From: Ruficoccus sp. ZRK36
GTDB taxonomy: Bacteria; Verrucomicrobiota; Verrucomicrobiia; Opitutales; Cerasicoccaceae
Assembly: GCF_019603315.1 (NCBI RefSeq)
Contig: NZ_CP080649.1
Span: 1,994,176-2,058,175, forward strand
Length of the DNA stretch: 64,000 nt
Direction of reading: 5' to 3'
This document shows positions 54,193 through 63,197 of the stretch, piece after piece. The position numbers were made by a program, and so were the translations under genes. The stretch's first letter is position 1. Each line of letters starts with the position of its first letter. The notes below the pieces were generated by a model, which did not search any database, had not been told where the DNA came from, and saw only the letters and a list, made by a program, of their open reading frames with translations.

Positions 54193-54781
54193 GAACGGGC
54201 GTGGGGGAGGAGGCCTTGCGCATTTTCCCACGCATGGTCAGCATGGCAACCCGACCTCCGATGGAGACCTCTTCGTAGCCATCGACGAGCAGGAGCTGCC
54301 CCTCGCTATCTTCGGAGAAACTATCCGTCAGCTTGCGCCCGAGTATCGAGTCATCGTTGACCGAAATCCAGCTGATGCGTTTACCATCTTCGCTCACGAT
54401 CCCCTGGAAGAAGTGCTCGTTCGTGCCCTGGACGGTTTCTGTATAGATCTTCCCTTTTTCAATATAGGTGCGTGAGGTCGAGGTGGAGAGGTCGCCCATC
54501 GAGGCCATGACTGCCTGTCCTTTGAGGACGGTCACGCCATCCACTTCATCCCACCAGTACTGCTGCTCGATCTCGATGGTCTGGATGACCTGCTTGAGGT
54601 TGAGAATCTCAAAGGTGCCAACCCAGCGCCCGACGTACTGATCGAGCACGGTTTTGAGCTTCGCTGTTTTGTGCGTAGTGCTTTCGTCTGCGGATGCTGG
54701 TGTGGTCTCGGCCTGTTGGGCGACCAGCGGAGACAGCGTGCAGAGGCATAGCGAGAGTACGGCGATGAGGCGATTAGGCAT
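54179..54781 (-). CDS. Secreted protein of unknown function
   Basis: A 200-residue exported protein (MPNRLIAVLSLCLCTLSPLVAQQ signal). The mature domain starts VGRWVGTFEILNLKQVIQTIEIEQQYWWDEVDGVTVLKGQAVMASMG, a small beta-barrel-like pattern as in lipocalin/DUF1579-like proteins, but no name is certain. It overlaps the 3' end of tatD by 14 bp in opposite orientation. Gap to lemA is 84 bp. Confidence 0.65.
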   Translation of the reverse strand: MPNRLIAVLSLCLCTLSPLVAQQAETTPASADESTTHKTAKLKTVLDQYVGRWVGTFEILNLKQVIQTIEIEQQYWWDEVDGVTVLKGQAVMASMGDLSTSTSRTYIEKGKIYTETVQGTNEHFFQGIVSEDGKRISWISVNDDSILGRKLTDSFSEDSEGQLLLVDGYEEVSIGGRVAMLTMRGKMRKASSPTPVPSSN

Positions 54782-54865
54782 AGGGCTGAAGTGCAGTTTC
54801 ACGCTTTTGGATGCAATCGTTTTCTTTAACCAGCCCTCGTAAAGAGCCGACGTCGGGCGCTTTTA

Positions 54866-55462
54866 CTAGCTGCCCGTACCAAAGTCGACCTTGGGGGCGG
54901 TGGCAGCGTCTTCGACGGCCTCGAAGTACTCGTCGCGGCGCTCCATGCCGGTCATGCCGGCGACGAGGCTGTTGGGAAAGACGCGGATGGCGGCGTTGTA
55001 TTGCTGGACGGCCTCGTTATAGCGGCGGCGCTCCACGGCGATCCGGTTCTCGGTGCCTTCGAGCTGGGATTGCAGCGCGAGGAAGTTCTGGTTGGCCTTG
55101 AGGTCTGGGTAGCGCTCGACCACGACCATGAGGCGCCCGAGCGCGCTCTGGAGCTGCCCGGCGATTTCGGCCTTCTCGTTGACGTTCTCGGCCTTGGCCC
55201 ACTGGCTGCGCAGGGCGGTGACCTCGGTGAGGACATCCGATTCGTGCTCGGCGTAGCCCTTGACGGTTTCTACGAGGTTGGGGATCAGGTCAAAGCGCCG
55301 CTGGAGCACGGTTTCGACCTGGGCCCAGGAGCCGTTGACCTGCTCGTCGAGCGTGACGAGCTTGTTGTAGCGGCCCATCAGCGAGAGGGCTACGATGAAC
55401 ACGATAAGCATTGCGACACCGGCCACGATGGCGGCGATCATTCCACATCCGGGTTTTTTCAT
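54866..55462 (-). CDS. lemA: LemA-family protein
   Basis: A 198-residue protein with one N-terminal membrane helix (AAIVAGVAMLIVFIVAL) and a helical cytoplasmic or periplasmic coiled bundle. Family landmarks are YNKLVTLDEQVNGSWAQVETVLQRRFDLIPNLVETVKGYAEHE, VVERYPDLKANQNFLALQSQLEGTENRIAVERRRYNEAVQQYN and FPNSLVAG. Last gene of a TPM-nucleotidyltransferase-LemA run with 31 and 60 bp gaps. Confidence 0.92.
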   Translation of the reverse strand: MKKPGCGMIAAIVAGVAMLIVFIVALSLMGRYNKLVTLDEQVNGSWAQVETVLQRRFDLIPNLVETVKGYAEHESDVLTEVTALRSQWAKAENVNEKAEIAGQLQSALGRLMVVVERYPDLKANQNFLALQSQLEGTENRIAVERRRYNEAVQQYNAAIRVFPNSLVAGMTGMERRDEYFEAVEDAATAPKVDFGTGS

Positions 55463-55493
55463 GGCTGTATAGAGAGGTTAGGGACTGCGTAGC

Positions 55494-56195
55494 CTACTTA
55501 TCTTCGAGTGAGTCTATGGCATCAACCATTTGTTCCACGCTGGCGAGGTAGGCGGCGAAAAGGGTGGGGATGTCGCCGGGCTTGGCGGCCTTGCGCTTGA
55601 TGGCATCGACCTGGCGGAACGGCTCCGGGTCGAAGCTGATGGCCCCGGCCAGCGCGCCGAGCGCTTCGTCGTTGCAGGCGGGCACCTCCTTGCCCAGGCA
55701 GCGGAGGCTGGCGCGGACCAGAGTGGTGAAGGTCGCCAGCGAGCCCACGAGCGTTTGCGTGACCAGGTCGGGCTTACCCCCGGCGGCGAGGTAACGCTCG
55801 CGCAGCTGGATGAGCGCGCCCTTGAGCTCGTGCTCCAGCTGCCAGCGCAGGTGGTGCGTCTCGACTACCAGCCCGTTGAGCGGGTCGTCCCCGGACAGCA
55901 CCTTATAGTGCGCCTGCATGTCCAGCAGCTCGATGGGGAAGGCGTCCCGGGACTGCTGCAGGCGGGCCTCGGTGAACATCAGCGGGGCGCGGTTGCCGGC
56001 TTTGACCCACGACTGGGCGGGCTTGGCGAGCTTGTCCAGCACGGCCATGTCCAGGCGCTTGCAGGTGACCATGAGGTTAAAGTCCGAGCGCGTGCCACTG
56101 TGGTCGCCGCGCGCCGCTGAGCCGTACAGGATGACGGAGACAAGCTCCTCGCCGAGGGTGTCTTGCAGGGTTTGGGTAAAGCTTTCCGGTGTCAT
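55494..56195 (-). CDS. Nucleotidyltransferase-domain protein with DxN motif
   Basis: A 233-residue protein. The N-terminal part has the pol-beta nucleotidyltransferase signature VILYGSAARGDHSGTRSDFNLMV. The second catalytic Asp of the usual DxD is Asn here (SDFNLMV), so metal binding may be weakened. The C-terminal ~140 residues are helical (LRERYLAAGGKPDLVTQTLVGSLATF). The conserved neighbours lemA and the TPM gene suggest a membrane-linked function. No DNA polymerase or toxin domain. Confidence 0.78.
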   Translation of the reverse strand: MTPESFTQTLQDTLGEELVSVILYGSAARGDHSGTRSDFNLMVTCKRLDMAVLDKLAKPAQSWVKAGNRAPLMFTEARLQQSRDAFPIELLDMQAHYKVLSGDDPLNGLVVETHHLRWQLEHELKGALIQLRERYLAAGGKPDLVTQTLVGSLATFTTLVRASLRCLGKEVPACNDEALGALAGAISFDPEPFRQVDAIKRKAAKPGDIPTLFAAYLASVEQMVDAIDSLEDK

Positions 56196-56255
56196 GATGT
56201 TTAAAAGGGTCCTGTTGAAGTATAAGTGTGAGATTACAACTGAGTGAAAGCGGGG

Positions 56256-57101
56256 CTACCAGCCGCCGCTGGCGCCGCCTCCGCCGGAGCTTCCGCCCCC
56301 GAAGCCGCCAAAGCCGCCGCCTCCTCCTCCGCCGCCGAAGCCACCGCCGCTCCAGCCACCGCCGCTCCAGCCTCCGCCACCCCAACCGCTGCCCCAGCGA
56401 CTGCTCCCACGCCCGGAACGTCGGCGGTTGAAGACCCAGATGGGCAATATGAAAAAGAAGATGAAGAACAGCACAGGGAAGACGAAATAGATCTGCTCTT
56501 GGGAAGTCCTGCTCGTCTGCCTGGTTGCAGTAGCGCTCTGGTTGAGCTCCTGTCGGATGGCGGGGTCGCCCTTGATGAGGCCGTTGAGCTTGTTGACGAC
56601 CTGGCGGATGCCGCCGCTGTAGTCGTTCCGACGGAAGGCGGGAGCCGCGACGGTGTCGATCAGCAGCTTGGCCTGGGCGTCCGTGATCGTGCCCTCCAGC
56701 CCGTAGCCGACCTCGATGCGCATCTTACGGTCGTTTTTAGCGACAAGGAAAAGCACGCCCTGATCGTACTCGGCCCCGCCGATCCCCCATTTTTCAAAGA
56801 GACGGTTGGTGAAGTCGTCGATCTGGCCGCCGTCGAGAGAGTTCACCGTCACGACTACGATGGCCGCGCTGTGTTCGTCCCAGGCCTGTCGGGCCGTCGT
56901 CTCGATGGCGGCCTCGTCTCCGGATTGAATGAGGTTGGCAAAGTCATGCACCGCCTTGGATTTGTCCTGCGGCAGCGTTTGCCACAGCTCCGCGGCATGC
57001 AGACCCGGCCCGATGCAAAGTAGGCAGAGGGTCGCGGCCAAAATCAGCAGGCTGAGCGGGTAATAGAGACGGCGGGGTTGCTCCAGGGGGACGCCAGGCA
57101 T
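56256..57101 (-). CDS. TPM-domain membrane protein (YgcG-like)
   Basis: A 281-residue protein with a signal-anchor start, a periplasmic TPM domain (VHDFANLIQSGDEAAIETTARQAWDEHSAAIVVVTVNSLDGGQIDDFTNRLFEKWGIGG, DQGVLFLVAKNDRKMRIEVGYGLEG), a membrane helix (IYFVFPVLFFIFFFILPIWVF) and a Gly/Ser/Trp-rich tail (GGGGGGFGGFGG). This matches the TPM_phosphatase family, often encoded near lemA. First gene of the three-gene run. Confidence 0.9.
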   Translation of the reverse strand: MPGVPLEQPRRLYYPLSLLILAATLCLLCIGPGLHAAELWQTLPQDKSKAVHDFANLIQSGDEAAIETTARQAWDEHSAAIVVVTVNSLDGGQIDDFTNRLFEKWGIGGAEYDQGVLFLVAKNDRKMRIEVGYGLEGTITDAQAKLLIDTVAAPAFRRNDYSGGIRQVVNKLNGLIKGDPAIRQELNQSATATRQTSRTSQEQIYFVFPVLFFIFFFILPIWVFNRRRSGRGSSRWGSGWGGGGWSGGGWSGGGFGGGGGGGGFGGFGGGSSGGGGASGGW

Positions 57102-57229
57102 GGGCCTATCACGGAGCAGGACAGTCGTGCTTGCAAGGACAGAACCTCGGAGCGCCCCGAAAACGCTATCCCTTAGCAGAAGCCATCATTGGCTGGAGTA
57201 GGCTGGGTTATCCAGTTTGCGTACAAGAC

Positions 57230-57322
57230 CTAGAGCGCCAGTGCGATGAGCAGGCCGAGTCCGAGCAGCAGGGCAAGGGCGCTCAGCGCGGCGGCTTCGC
57301 GGCGGGTGAGTTTCAGCAGCAT
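57230..57322 (-). CDS. 30-residue single-helix membrane peptide
   Basis: A short ORF from ATG to TAG: MLLKLTRREAAALSALALLL then GLGLLIALAL. One membrane helix and a basic N-terminus with RR, like the Tat-signal start of the DUF1501 protein just upstream. It begins 6 bp after the stop codon at 57329, so translation may be coupled. Too short for normal gene callers; supported by position and hydrophobicity only. Function unknown. Confidence 0.5.
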   Translation of the reverse strand: MLLKLTRREAAALSALALLLGLGLLIALAL

Positions 57323-57328
57323 GGCGGA

Positions 57329-58573
57329 CTAGACGAAGTTCAGCGGTGTGAACGGATGGCTGATGACCTTCGAGGGGTCCGCCTGCATCCACTTCTTGAG
57401 GACGGTTGAGTACACCTGACGGAAGTCGGTGGAGTAGGTCAGGTCCTGATTCTTTTTTACGCTCAGGTCCGGGGCTTGGCCGACCAGGGTATTCTGTACG
57501 CGGTTGCCCATCACAAAGAGCGGGGCAGCTGTGCCATGGTCGGTCCCGGCGCTGGCGTTCTCGTTCGGGCGGCGCCCGAACTCGGAAAAGGTCATGGTCA
57601 GAACCTGATCCTGCAGCCCGTGCTTTTTCAGGTCTTTCTGGAAGGTAGCCAGCGAGCTGGACAGCTCACTGAGGAGGCGGCTGTGTTTGTTGGCCTGACC
57701 GGAGTGGGTGTCGTAGCCGCTCTGGCGTACGAAGTACACGCGTGTTTCCATGCCGGCCGCGATAAGAGCGGCCACGCGCTTGAGGGATTGAGCGAGCCCG
57801 TTTTTATCGTACTGAGCCATGGGCTTATACTTCTCAAGGATGTCGTTGACGCGCCGCTCGGTGACGAGTGCGTCCATCAGCGTATGCTGGAGGTAGCTGG
57901 CATTACCGTCATTTTCACCGATGGAGTTGGTACCCTCCAGCAGACTGATCACGCCATCGGAGGATTTACGCATGCCTCCGCGGGCGGGCATCCCAAAAAT
58001 GTTGTGCGGGATTTCCGCCTGGCAGGACTGGGGCATCTCATCGCCGATGTGAATCGCATCGGGGCCGGTCTTGTTCTGGGGGCTCCCGGCGCATTCAGCA
58101 TCCAGGTAGCGGCCAATCCATCCGCTGCTGCCGGTTTCATCGCTGTCGGTGGCGGTTTCCCATATCTCGGTGGAGCGGAAGTGGCTGCGGTTCGGATTGG
58201 GGTAGCCGACATTCTGAACGATGGATAACTGGCCTTCCTTCCAAAGTTCGCTCATCTCACCCATGGAGGGGTGCAGGCCGGTTGCGTCATCCAGGCGGAT
58301 GACCTCTTTGGCCGGGATGGCGAGCTTGGGGCGGAGCTTGTAGTATTGGTCGTTGGTAAAGGGGACTACGGTGTTCAGGCCGTCGTTACCGCCTGCCAGC
58401 TGGACGAGTACCAGGATGCTGCGGTCTCGCTCGGCTCCGGGGACCTGGGCGGCTGTGGCCCGGGTCAGAAACGCCGGGACGAAGCTACTGAACGCGAGCA
58501 GCCCGAGCCCCCCGGCCGAGTTGCGGAGGAATTCGCGGCGCGTGAGGGGAAAGCGAGGTGCGGAGTCGTTCAT
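57329..58573 (-). CDS. DUF1501 protein with Tat signal
   Basis: A 414-residue protein with a twin-arginine signal (LTRREFLRNSAGGLGLLAFSSF). Then VLVQLAGGNDGLNTVVPFTNDQYYKLRPKLAI, GLHPSMGEMSELWKEGQLSIVQNVGYPNPNRSHF, WIGRYLDAEC, TFSEFGRRPNENASAGTDHGTAAPLFVMG and others. This is the alkaline-phosphatase-like DUF1501 family found next to DUF1800. It lies 16 bp after DUF1800. Reaction unknown; metal-dependent hydrolysis is plausible. Confidence 0.9.
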   Translation of the reverse strand: MNDSAPRFPLTRREFLRNSAGGLGLLAFSSFVPAFLTRATAAQVPGAERDRSILVLVQLAGGNDGLNTVVPFTNDQYYKLRPKLAIPAKEVIRLDDATGLHPSMGEMSELWKEGQLSIVQNVGYPNPNRSHFRSTEIWETATDSDETGSSGWIGRYLDAECAGSPQNKTGPDAIHIGDEMPQSCQAEIPHNIFGMPARGGMRKSSDGVISLLEGTNSIGENDGNASYLQHTLMDALVTERRVNDILEKYKPMAQYDKNGLAQSLKRVAALIAAGMETRVYFVRQSGYDTHSGQANKHSRLLSELSSSLATFQKDLKKHGLQDQVLTMTFSEFGRRPNENASAGTDHGTAAPLFVMGNRVQNTLVGQAPDLSVKKNQDLTYSTDFRQVYSTVLKKWMQADPSKVISHPFTPLNFV

Positions 58574-58589
58574 GGGCGGTCAGAGTAGA

Positions 58590-60080
58590 TTAACAAAGGT
58601 GGTACTGCGGGCACTGCAGGAGGGTGAGGATGACATCGCGGGTGCTGTGGTATTTTCCGTTTTCAGCCTTGGCGAGGTAGTCCTCCAGTCGTTTCTGGAA
58701 GTCATTGTTGAGCGGTTTGGAGAAGAGCTGCAAGCACAGCTCATTGACGACCGTCGGCGCACCTTTCTGGTACATGGCCACCATCTCCTTTCCGCTGATG
58801 CTGAAGCGGGTGTAGCCCTCGGCCCTTGCCGCTTTGATGTCCTGGACCTGATCGGCGTTGAGCTTCTCCTCGTTGATGCCCCAGAAGAGACTGCGCGTTA
58901 GCTGGCGGCGGGCTTCCAGCGTGGTGGCGTTGATCCAGTGGCGTCCGCCGACCCAGCCGCGGACATTGGGCGGGTTGTAGAACTCCTGCCCCATCGAGCG
59001 GAGGAAGCCCAGCGTGCGGGAGGCCAGCGGAACGACATCCAGGTCCATATCCTGGCACATGCCCAGGTAGTACTGGACCGGGCTTTTGATGAGGTTACCG
59101 CGAAACTCCGGGGCGTAAAAAGCGCGGCTGCTGAAAAAGGTAATGAGCAGGTAGCTCATGTCGAAGCCGTGGGCCTTCCAGAGCTGGCCGAGCTCGCTGA
59201 CGTAGGACTCTGGCAGCGGGTCCTCCGTTAAATAGAACGCGATCAGCTCGCGCGGGACGAAGGTCTGCGCCGCCTCCTGCTGGTAGACAATGTCGATGAC
59301 CTCGTCTCCGCCAAAATTCCCCGTTTGCCCGAACACGGTTTTCTCTCCGTTGTCGTGCTGGTTGGGGATAAACTTGAAACCCTCGTCTCCGTAGCGGTAG
59401 CCGGTGAAGGCGCGGGCTGCCTCTTTGATGTCCTTCTCGGTGTAATTGCCCTCGCCCAGCGTGAAGAGCTCGAACAGCTCGCGGGCGAAGTTCTCGTTCG
59501 GGGCCCGTTTGGTGTTCCGGTTGAGATTGAGATACTTGATCATGGCCGGCGAGCGGCTGACCTGCTTGGCCAGCTCGGGGTAGGAGCCCAGCCCCTGCTC
59601 GCGGAGCAGTGCCTGATGATCGTAAAGCTGTCCCGTTTCCTGCACCGCCTGCCGCCCCACCACGAAGATATCCTGCAGGAACATGACATACTTCTCCTGC
59701 GGGGAGTACTCCGGCTGCCGGGCGAACTGGAGCCAGCGGATGCCATAGTCCCGGTAGGAGTTGATATTCATCTCCCGCTGCTTGCGGCGGAGCTCGTTCT
59801 TCTCCTTGGGGTCCTCTGTCTCGCGGATCATGCTGCGCATCTGGACCATGCCTTCGGAGGCCATGAGCGTCTCTTGCGGCTCAGTCATCGGGGTGGCCTT
59901 CGAGAACCACTTCTTGAGCGTTGCCTCAAGGCCGCGTGCACGCACCTCTTTGACCTGCTCCGGGTTCGAGGCAAAGCCAGCCCTGCGCAGCAGATGCTGG
60001 ATCTCCTGCGTGCCCCACTGGTCTGTGGGGATCGTTTGCCAGGCTTGGCGGGGGGTAAGGTTTTTTATGCTCGTAGTCAC
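58590..60080 (-). CDS. DUF1800 protein
   Basis: A 496-residue protein with GTG start. HLLRRAGFASNPEQV, LQDIFVVGRQAVQETGQLYDHQALLREQGLGSYPEL, NENFARELFELFTLGEGNYTEKDIKEAARAFTGYRY and NPPNVRGWVGGRHWINATTLEARRQL are DUF1800 hallmarks. First gene of the pair with DUF1501 (16-bp gap), a combination conserved in Planctomycetes, Verrucomicrobiota and Bacteroidetes. Function unknown. No signal peptide is evident. Confidence 0.9.
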   Translation of the reverse strand: MTTSIKNLTPRQAWQTIPTDQWGTQEIQHLLRRAGFASNPEQVKEVRARGLEATLKKWFSKATPMTEPQETLMASEGMVQMRSMIRETEDPKEKNELRRKQREMNINSYRDYGIRWLQFARQPEYSPQEKYVMFLQDIFVVGRQAVQETGQLYDHQALLREQGLGSYPELAKQVSRSPAMIKYLNLNRNTKRAPNENFARELFELFTLGEGNYTEKDIKEAARAFTGYRYGDEGFKFIPNQHDNGEKTVFGQTGNFGGDEVIDIVYQQEAAQTFVPRELIAFYLTEDPLPESYVSELGQLWKAHGFDMSYLLITFFSSRAFYAPEFRGNLIKSPVQYYLGMCQDMDLDVVPLASRTLGFLRSMGQEFYNPPNVRGWVGGRHWINATTLEARRQLTRSLFWGINEEKLNADQVQDIKAARAEGYTRFSISGKEMVAMYQKGAPTVVNELCLQLFSKPLNNDFQKRLEDYLAKAENGKYHSTRDVILTLLQCPQYHLC

Positions 60081-60178
60081 CGCTAATCAGTGTATAACCT
60101 GCGCGGTCAGATAAAGTTACTGATAATGTGGCTTTATTTTAACTCATAACCGCTTAAACGCAAAACGTAATTTACCCT

Positions 60179-60781
60179 ATGCGCAACCTGGTCCAGACCT
60201 CATGTTTGCTCGTGTGCGGAGCCCTTTTCTCTCTCGTGGGTTTCAGCGGCTGCGATACGATCGATAACTCGGAGAATATCTCTACAATCGCGTCGATGAA
60301 GACCTTTTACATGGCCGAGGTCACAGGCTCTGTCGGTGGCTTCTCGTCGCGAAACCAGCAGGACGTGCTTGTCCTGACTCAGGAGATGGTCGCTCGGCAG
60401 CTCGAGTCGCTCGGCTACCAGGAAGTCGGCTCAGACAAGGATGCCGATATGACCGTGATCCCCAGCTGGAGCTTTTATCAGGACCGCAAGCTGAGAGTGC
60501 AGAACAACGATCCGACGCTCTACGAGTCTCCGCTGAATCAGGCCAGCAGTGCAAACATGGCCCGCATGGGTGTGGAAGTGCTCGGTGGCAGCGGCCAGGT
60601 CCTCTGGAGCTCGCTCGCACGCTGGGGCGTGACAGCCTCTGTCGCTACCGCTAATGATTTTTCGCGTCAGGCTGAGCTCGCGCTGCAGGGCTTCCCCGAT
60701 TGTGAAGTCGCACCCGAGGCCAAGGCTGCTCCGGCCATGCCGCCACTGCCTCCTCTGCCCGTGGGCGAAGGGGAAAATTAG
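60179..60781 (+). CDS. DUF4136-like lipoprotein
   Basis: A 200-residue lipoprotein (lipobox FSGC). The segments TFYMAEVTGSVGG, VARQLESLGYQEVGSDKDADMTVIPSWSFYQDRKL and GQVLWSSLARW recall DUF4136 lipoproteins of the outer membrane, though the match is loose. C-terminal Pro-rich tail (APAMPPLPPLPVGEG). Divergent from the DUF1800 gene by ~98 AT-rich bp. Terminator follows. Confidence 0.6.
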   Translation: MRNLVQTSCLLVCGALFSLVGFSGCDTIDNSENISTIASMKTFYMAEVTGSVGGFSSRNQQDVLVLTQEMVARQLESLGYQEVGSDKDADMTVIPSWSFYQDRKLRVQNNDPTLYESPLNQASSANMARMGVEVLGGSGQVLWSSLARWGVTASVATANDFSRQAELALQGFPDCEVAPEAKAAPAMPPLPPLPVGEGEN

Positions 60782-60807
60782 ACCCCGGCTGACACAACCT
60801 TTTCTAA

Positions 60808-60838
60808 AACACCTCGCCCTTGTGCGGGGTGTTTTTTT
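60808..60838. terminator. Intrinsic terminator (lipoprotein/alr)
   Basis: A stem AACACC/GGTGTT with internal CGC/GCG pairs, followed by seven T on the plus strand. It can serve the lipoprotein gene, and possibly alr on minus. Confidence 0.8.
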
Positions 60839-60865
60839 GTAAACAAGGGGCGGGCTTGTGGGACG

Positions 60866-61999
60866 CTATTGTTCGCGGGAGGTGCGATAGAGTCGGGGGA
60901 CGCGCTTGGTGATCGAGCAGAACGCCTCCCATGGAATACACATGGCCCACTGGCTAAACTCCTGCACCTCGATGCACTCATCACCCTGATGCCCGATGAG
61001 GGTGACGCGGTCTCCCGCCTGCGCCTCGGGGCAGTCCGTCAGATCGACGATGGTCTGGTCCATCGTTACCCGCCCCAGTACCGGGCACCGGTGCCCGCGG
61101 ATGATGACTTGGGCGCGGTTACTGGCGGTCGTGGGGATGCCGTCTCCGTAGCCAGCAGTGAGCACGCCCAGGCGCGAGTCACGAGTCAGCTGAAAAGTCT
61201 GCCCGTAGCTGATACTGGTGCCCGCTGGCAGGCTTTTCGTGATGCCGACGCGGGTATGGAAGCTCAGGACGGGCTCGGGTTTGAGCTCGGCCAGGAAAGA
61301 ATCCGGGTAGGGGAGGCAGCCAAACTGCAGCAGCCCGATACGGACGGCATTGAAGGGGGAATCGGGGCTGAGCGATTCCAGCCCGGCGCTGTTGTCGGCA
61401 TGGATGAGCAGCTTGGAGGTGTCGAGGTCCGGCAGTGTCTCCAGCGCATGCAGAAAGCGGTTGCGCTGCTCGCTGGTAAATGCCGGGTCTGTGTCGGCGC
61501 TGGAGAAGTGGGTAAATATCCCGGCCAGCTTCAGGCCGGCGGCAGCCATGACTTTTTCGTAGAGGGAGGCTGCGTCCTCGTGCCAGACGCCCAGTCGCCC
61601 CATGCCGGTGTCGATTTTCAGGTGGACGGGGAGGATGGTGTTGGCGCGGGCTGCAGCCGCCGAGAGGCGGTCCACCTCCTCGGGGGTCGAGATCGTGGCG
61701 GTCAGATCATACTCGGCCAGATAGCGCTCTTCCTCGGGCAGGATGGGGCCGAGAACCAGAATCGGCCAGCCTCGGCCAACTTCGCGCAGCTCGGCGCCTT
61801 CATAGACGTTGGCCACGGCAAACATACTGGCCCCGCTCTGCATGAGTCGGGCGACCATGCGCGGCATGCCATGCCCATAGGCGTCGGCCTTGACCACGGC
61901 TACGTACTGCATATGCGGCGGCAGCGCCGCCCGTATCCGGCCCAGGTTGCGCTCCAGTGCGCCCAAGTCTATTTCCGCCCAGCAACGATATGCTTTCAT
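60866..61999 (-). CDS. alr: Alanine racemase
   Basis: PLP enzyme that makes D-alanine for peptidoglycan. 377 residues. The PLP lysine is in [14 protein letters not shown] (Lys37); other landmarks are [67 protein letters not shown] with the second catalytic Tyr, and RVTMDQT. Length and order normal. Isolated between terminator and repeat region. Confidence 0.95.
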   Translation of the reverse strand: MKAYRCWAEIDLGALERNLGRIRAALPPHMQYVAVVKADAYGHGMPRMVARLMQSGASMFAVANVYEGAELREVGRGWPILVLGPILPEEERYLAEYDLTATISTPEEVDRLSAAAARANTILPVHLKIDTGMGRLGVWHEDAASLYEKVMAAAGLKLAGIFTHFSSADTDPAFTSEQRNRFLHALETLPDLDTSKLLIHADNSAGLESLSPDSPFNAVRIGLLQFGCLPYPDSFLAELKPEPVLSFHTRVGITKSLPAGTSISYGQTFQLTRDSRLGVLTAGYGDGIPTTASNRAQVIIRGHRCPVLGRVTMDQTIVDLTDCPEAQAGDRVTLIGHQGDECIEVQEFSQWAMCIPWEAFCSITKRVPRLYRTSREQ

Positions 62000-62082
62000 C
62001 TATCCCGTCAGCTAATCACGACCCGCCACGACGCGCAATGCAGCAAATGACCGGGACGGGTTTTTTGTTGTTTTCCGGGCCT

Positions 62083-62205
62083 GCGCGGCCTAACCATCAG
62101 GGCGAAAGTGCAGGGGCCGGCTGGACCAGCAATCATGGGGCGAAGCCCCATCAGTGATCCGAAGGATCGCAGGTGCAGGACACTGTCCTGCTAGCGGTGG
62201 CGTTC
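62083..62205. repeat. Dispersed palindromic repeat cluster, copy 5
   Basis: Contains ATGGGGCGAAGCCCCAT (62135-62151) and CAGGTGCAGGACACTGTCCTGC, near-copies of units at 47440-47520 and 40814-41045. It overlaps the last few codons of the TsaB-like gene. Confidence 0.6.
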
Positions 62206-62853
62206 CGGTGTCCAGGTGCGGTAAGTCGCCTCGTTCACGAGAAACAGGCCGGGAGCCTCGACGGAGCGCAGCAGGCCGGGGGAGGCGAGCAGCTCCGGGT
62301 GGGCGGAGAGATCGTTGAGCACGGGGACGGCCCGCTCGGGCGGCGTGTGCCAGCTCTTGCGCTGGCGCAGGTGGTAGATGGGTGCTTCGAGCGCGTCGAT
62401 GACCTCGGGCTCGACCTCGGCGATTTCGCCGTCCGGACAGGTGAGTAAATTCCAGCGTGTCTGCCGGGCCTCGGCGATGACGTGAAAGGGCTCCTCCGGT
62501 TGTTCCGTGGCGTTGATGAGCGCGGCGGCGAGAGAGAGACTGCGGCAGGCCAATGACTCGGCGTCGGCCCAGGCGGGGAGGGCCTGCCAGGAGCGGATGG
62601 CCATGGCGGCGAGCCGGATGCCCAGCACCGATCCCGGCCCCTCACAGTGGATGAAGCCCCCGACTTGCTCCAGTTTGAGTTTCGCCTCGACGAGGCAGCT
62701 TTTGACCAGCGAGAAAATACTCTCCAGCGCCGGGCTTTCCTGCGATTTAATAGACAGCCAGTGGCTGTCGCGCCAGAGTCCGGCCTGCACTTGGACGGAG
62801 CTGGCATCGAGGAAAAGGTAAATGCGATTCGGGGTCACAGGAAGCAGGGGCAC
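62191..62853 (-). CDS. TsaB-like protein (divergent)
   Basis: A 220-residue protein with GTG start (MPLLPVTPNRIYLFLDASSV). IHCEGPGSVLGIRLAAMAIRSW resembles the GPGSFTGLR motif of TsaB/YeaZ, the scaffold of the tRNA t6A enzyme. The rest is diverged. It lies 16 bp past a hypothetical gene that itself follows rpoN, so may be part of one transcript. Could be a TsaB with altered partners or a paralogue. Confidence 0.65.
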   Translation of the reverse strand: MPLLPVTPNRIYLFLDASSVQVQAGLWRDSHWLSIKSQESPALESIFSLVKSCLVEAKLKLEQVGGFIHCEGPGSVLGIRLAAMAIRSWQALPAWADAESLACRSLSLAAALINATEQPEEPFHVIAEARQTRWNLLTCPDGEIAEVEPEVIDALEAPIYHLRQRKSWHTPPERAVPVLNDLSAHPELLASPGLLRSVEAPGLFLVNEATYRTWTPERHR

Positions 62854-62868
62854 GGGCGGCGTAGCCGG

Positions 62869-63180
62869 TTACTTTTTACTCCAGGGCTGGTCCATGAGGT
62901 TTTCGATATCGCCTGCGGCCAGAAGCTTCCAGAGGGAGAAAATCCGCTGGTTCGAAAGCTCTTCCATCTCGCGTTCGGGGACGGGGCGCAGGTTGTTCTC
63001 CAGTGTGACATAGCCGCCGGGAAAAACCGAGATGCACCAGCCAGTCTCCAGGTGAGTGAGCCAGACGTCGGGAGCGGACTCGTCGCCCTCCTCCTCGCCG
63101 ACGGAGAGCAGCAGCTCCTTCAAATGTTCGTCAGTCGGATTGATTTCGGTAATGCCGTCGCGGCTGGTGGTGTGATACAT
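62869..63180 (-). CDS. Conserved small protein downstream of rpoN
   Basis: A 103-residue soluble protein starting MYHTTSRDGITEINPTDEHL. A central ESAPDVWLTHLETGWCISVFPGGYVTLENN segment is well formed; unknown family. Gaps of 15-17 bp to both neighbours suggest cotranscription with rpoN and the TsaB-like gene. No membrane segment. Confidence 0.65.
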   Translation of the reverse strand: MYHTTSRDGITEINPTDEHLKELLLSVGEEEGDESAPDVWLTHLETGWCISVFPGGYVTLENNLRPVPEREMEELSNQRIFSLWKLLAAGDIENLMDQPWSKK

Positions 63181-63197
63181 GGGAGGCAATCGGTGTC

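Noticed and set aside
56228-57023. Ala-rich plus-strand frame over the TPM gene
   Set aside because: Antisense of the Gly-rich tail and TPM domain.
60869-62050. 393-codon plus-strand frame
   Set aside because: Antisense of alr.
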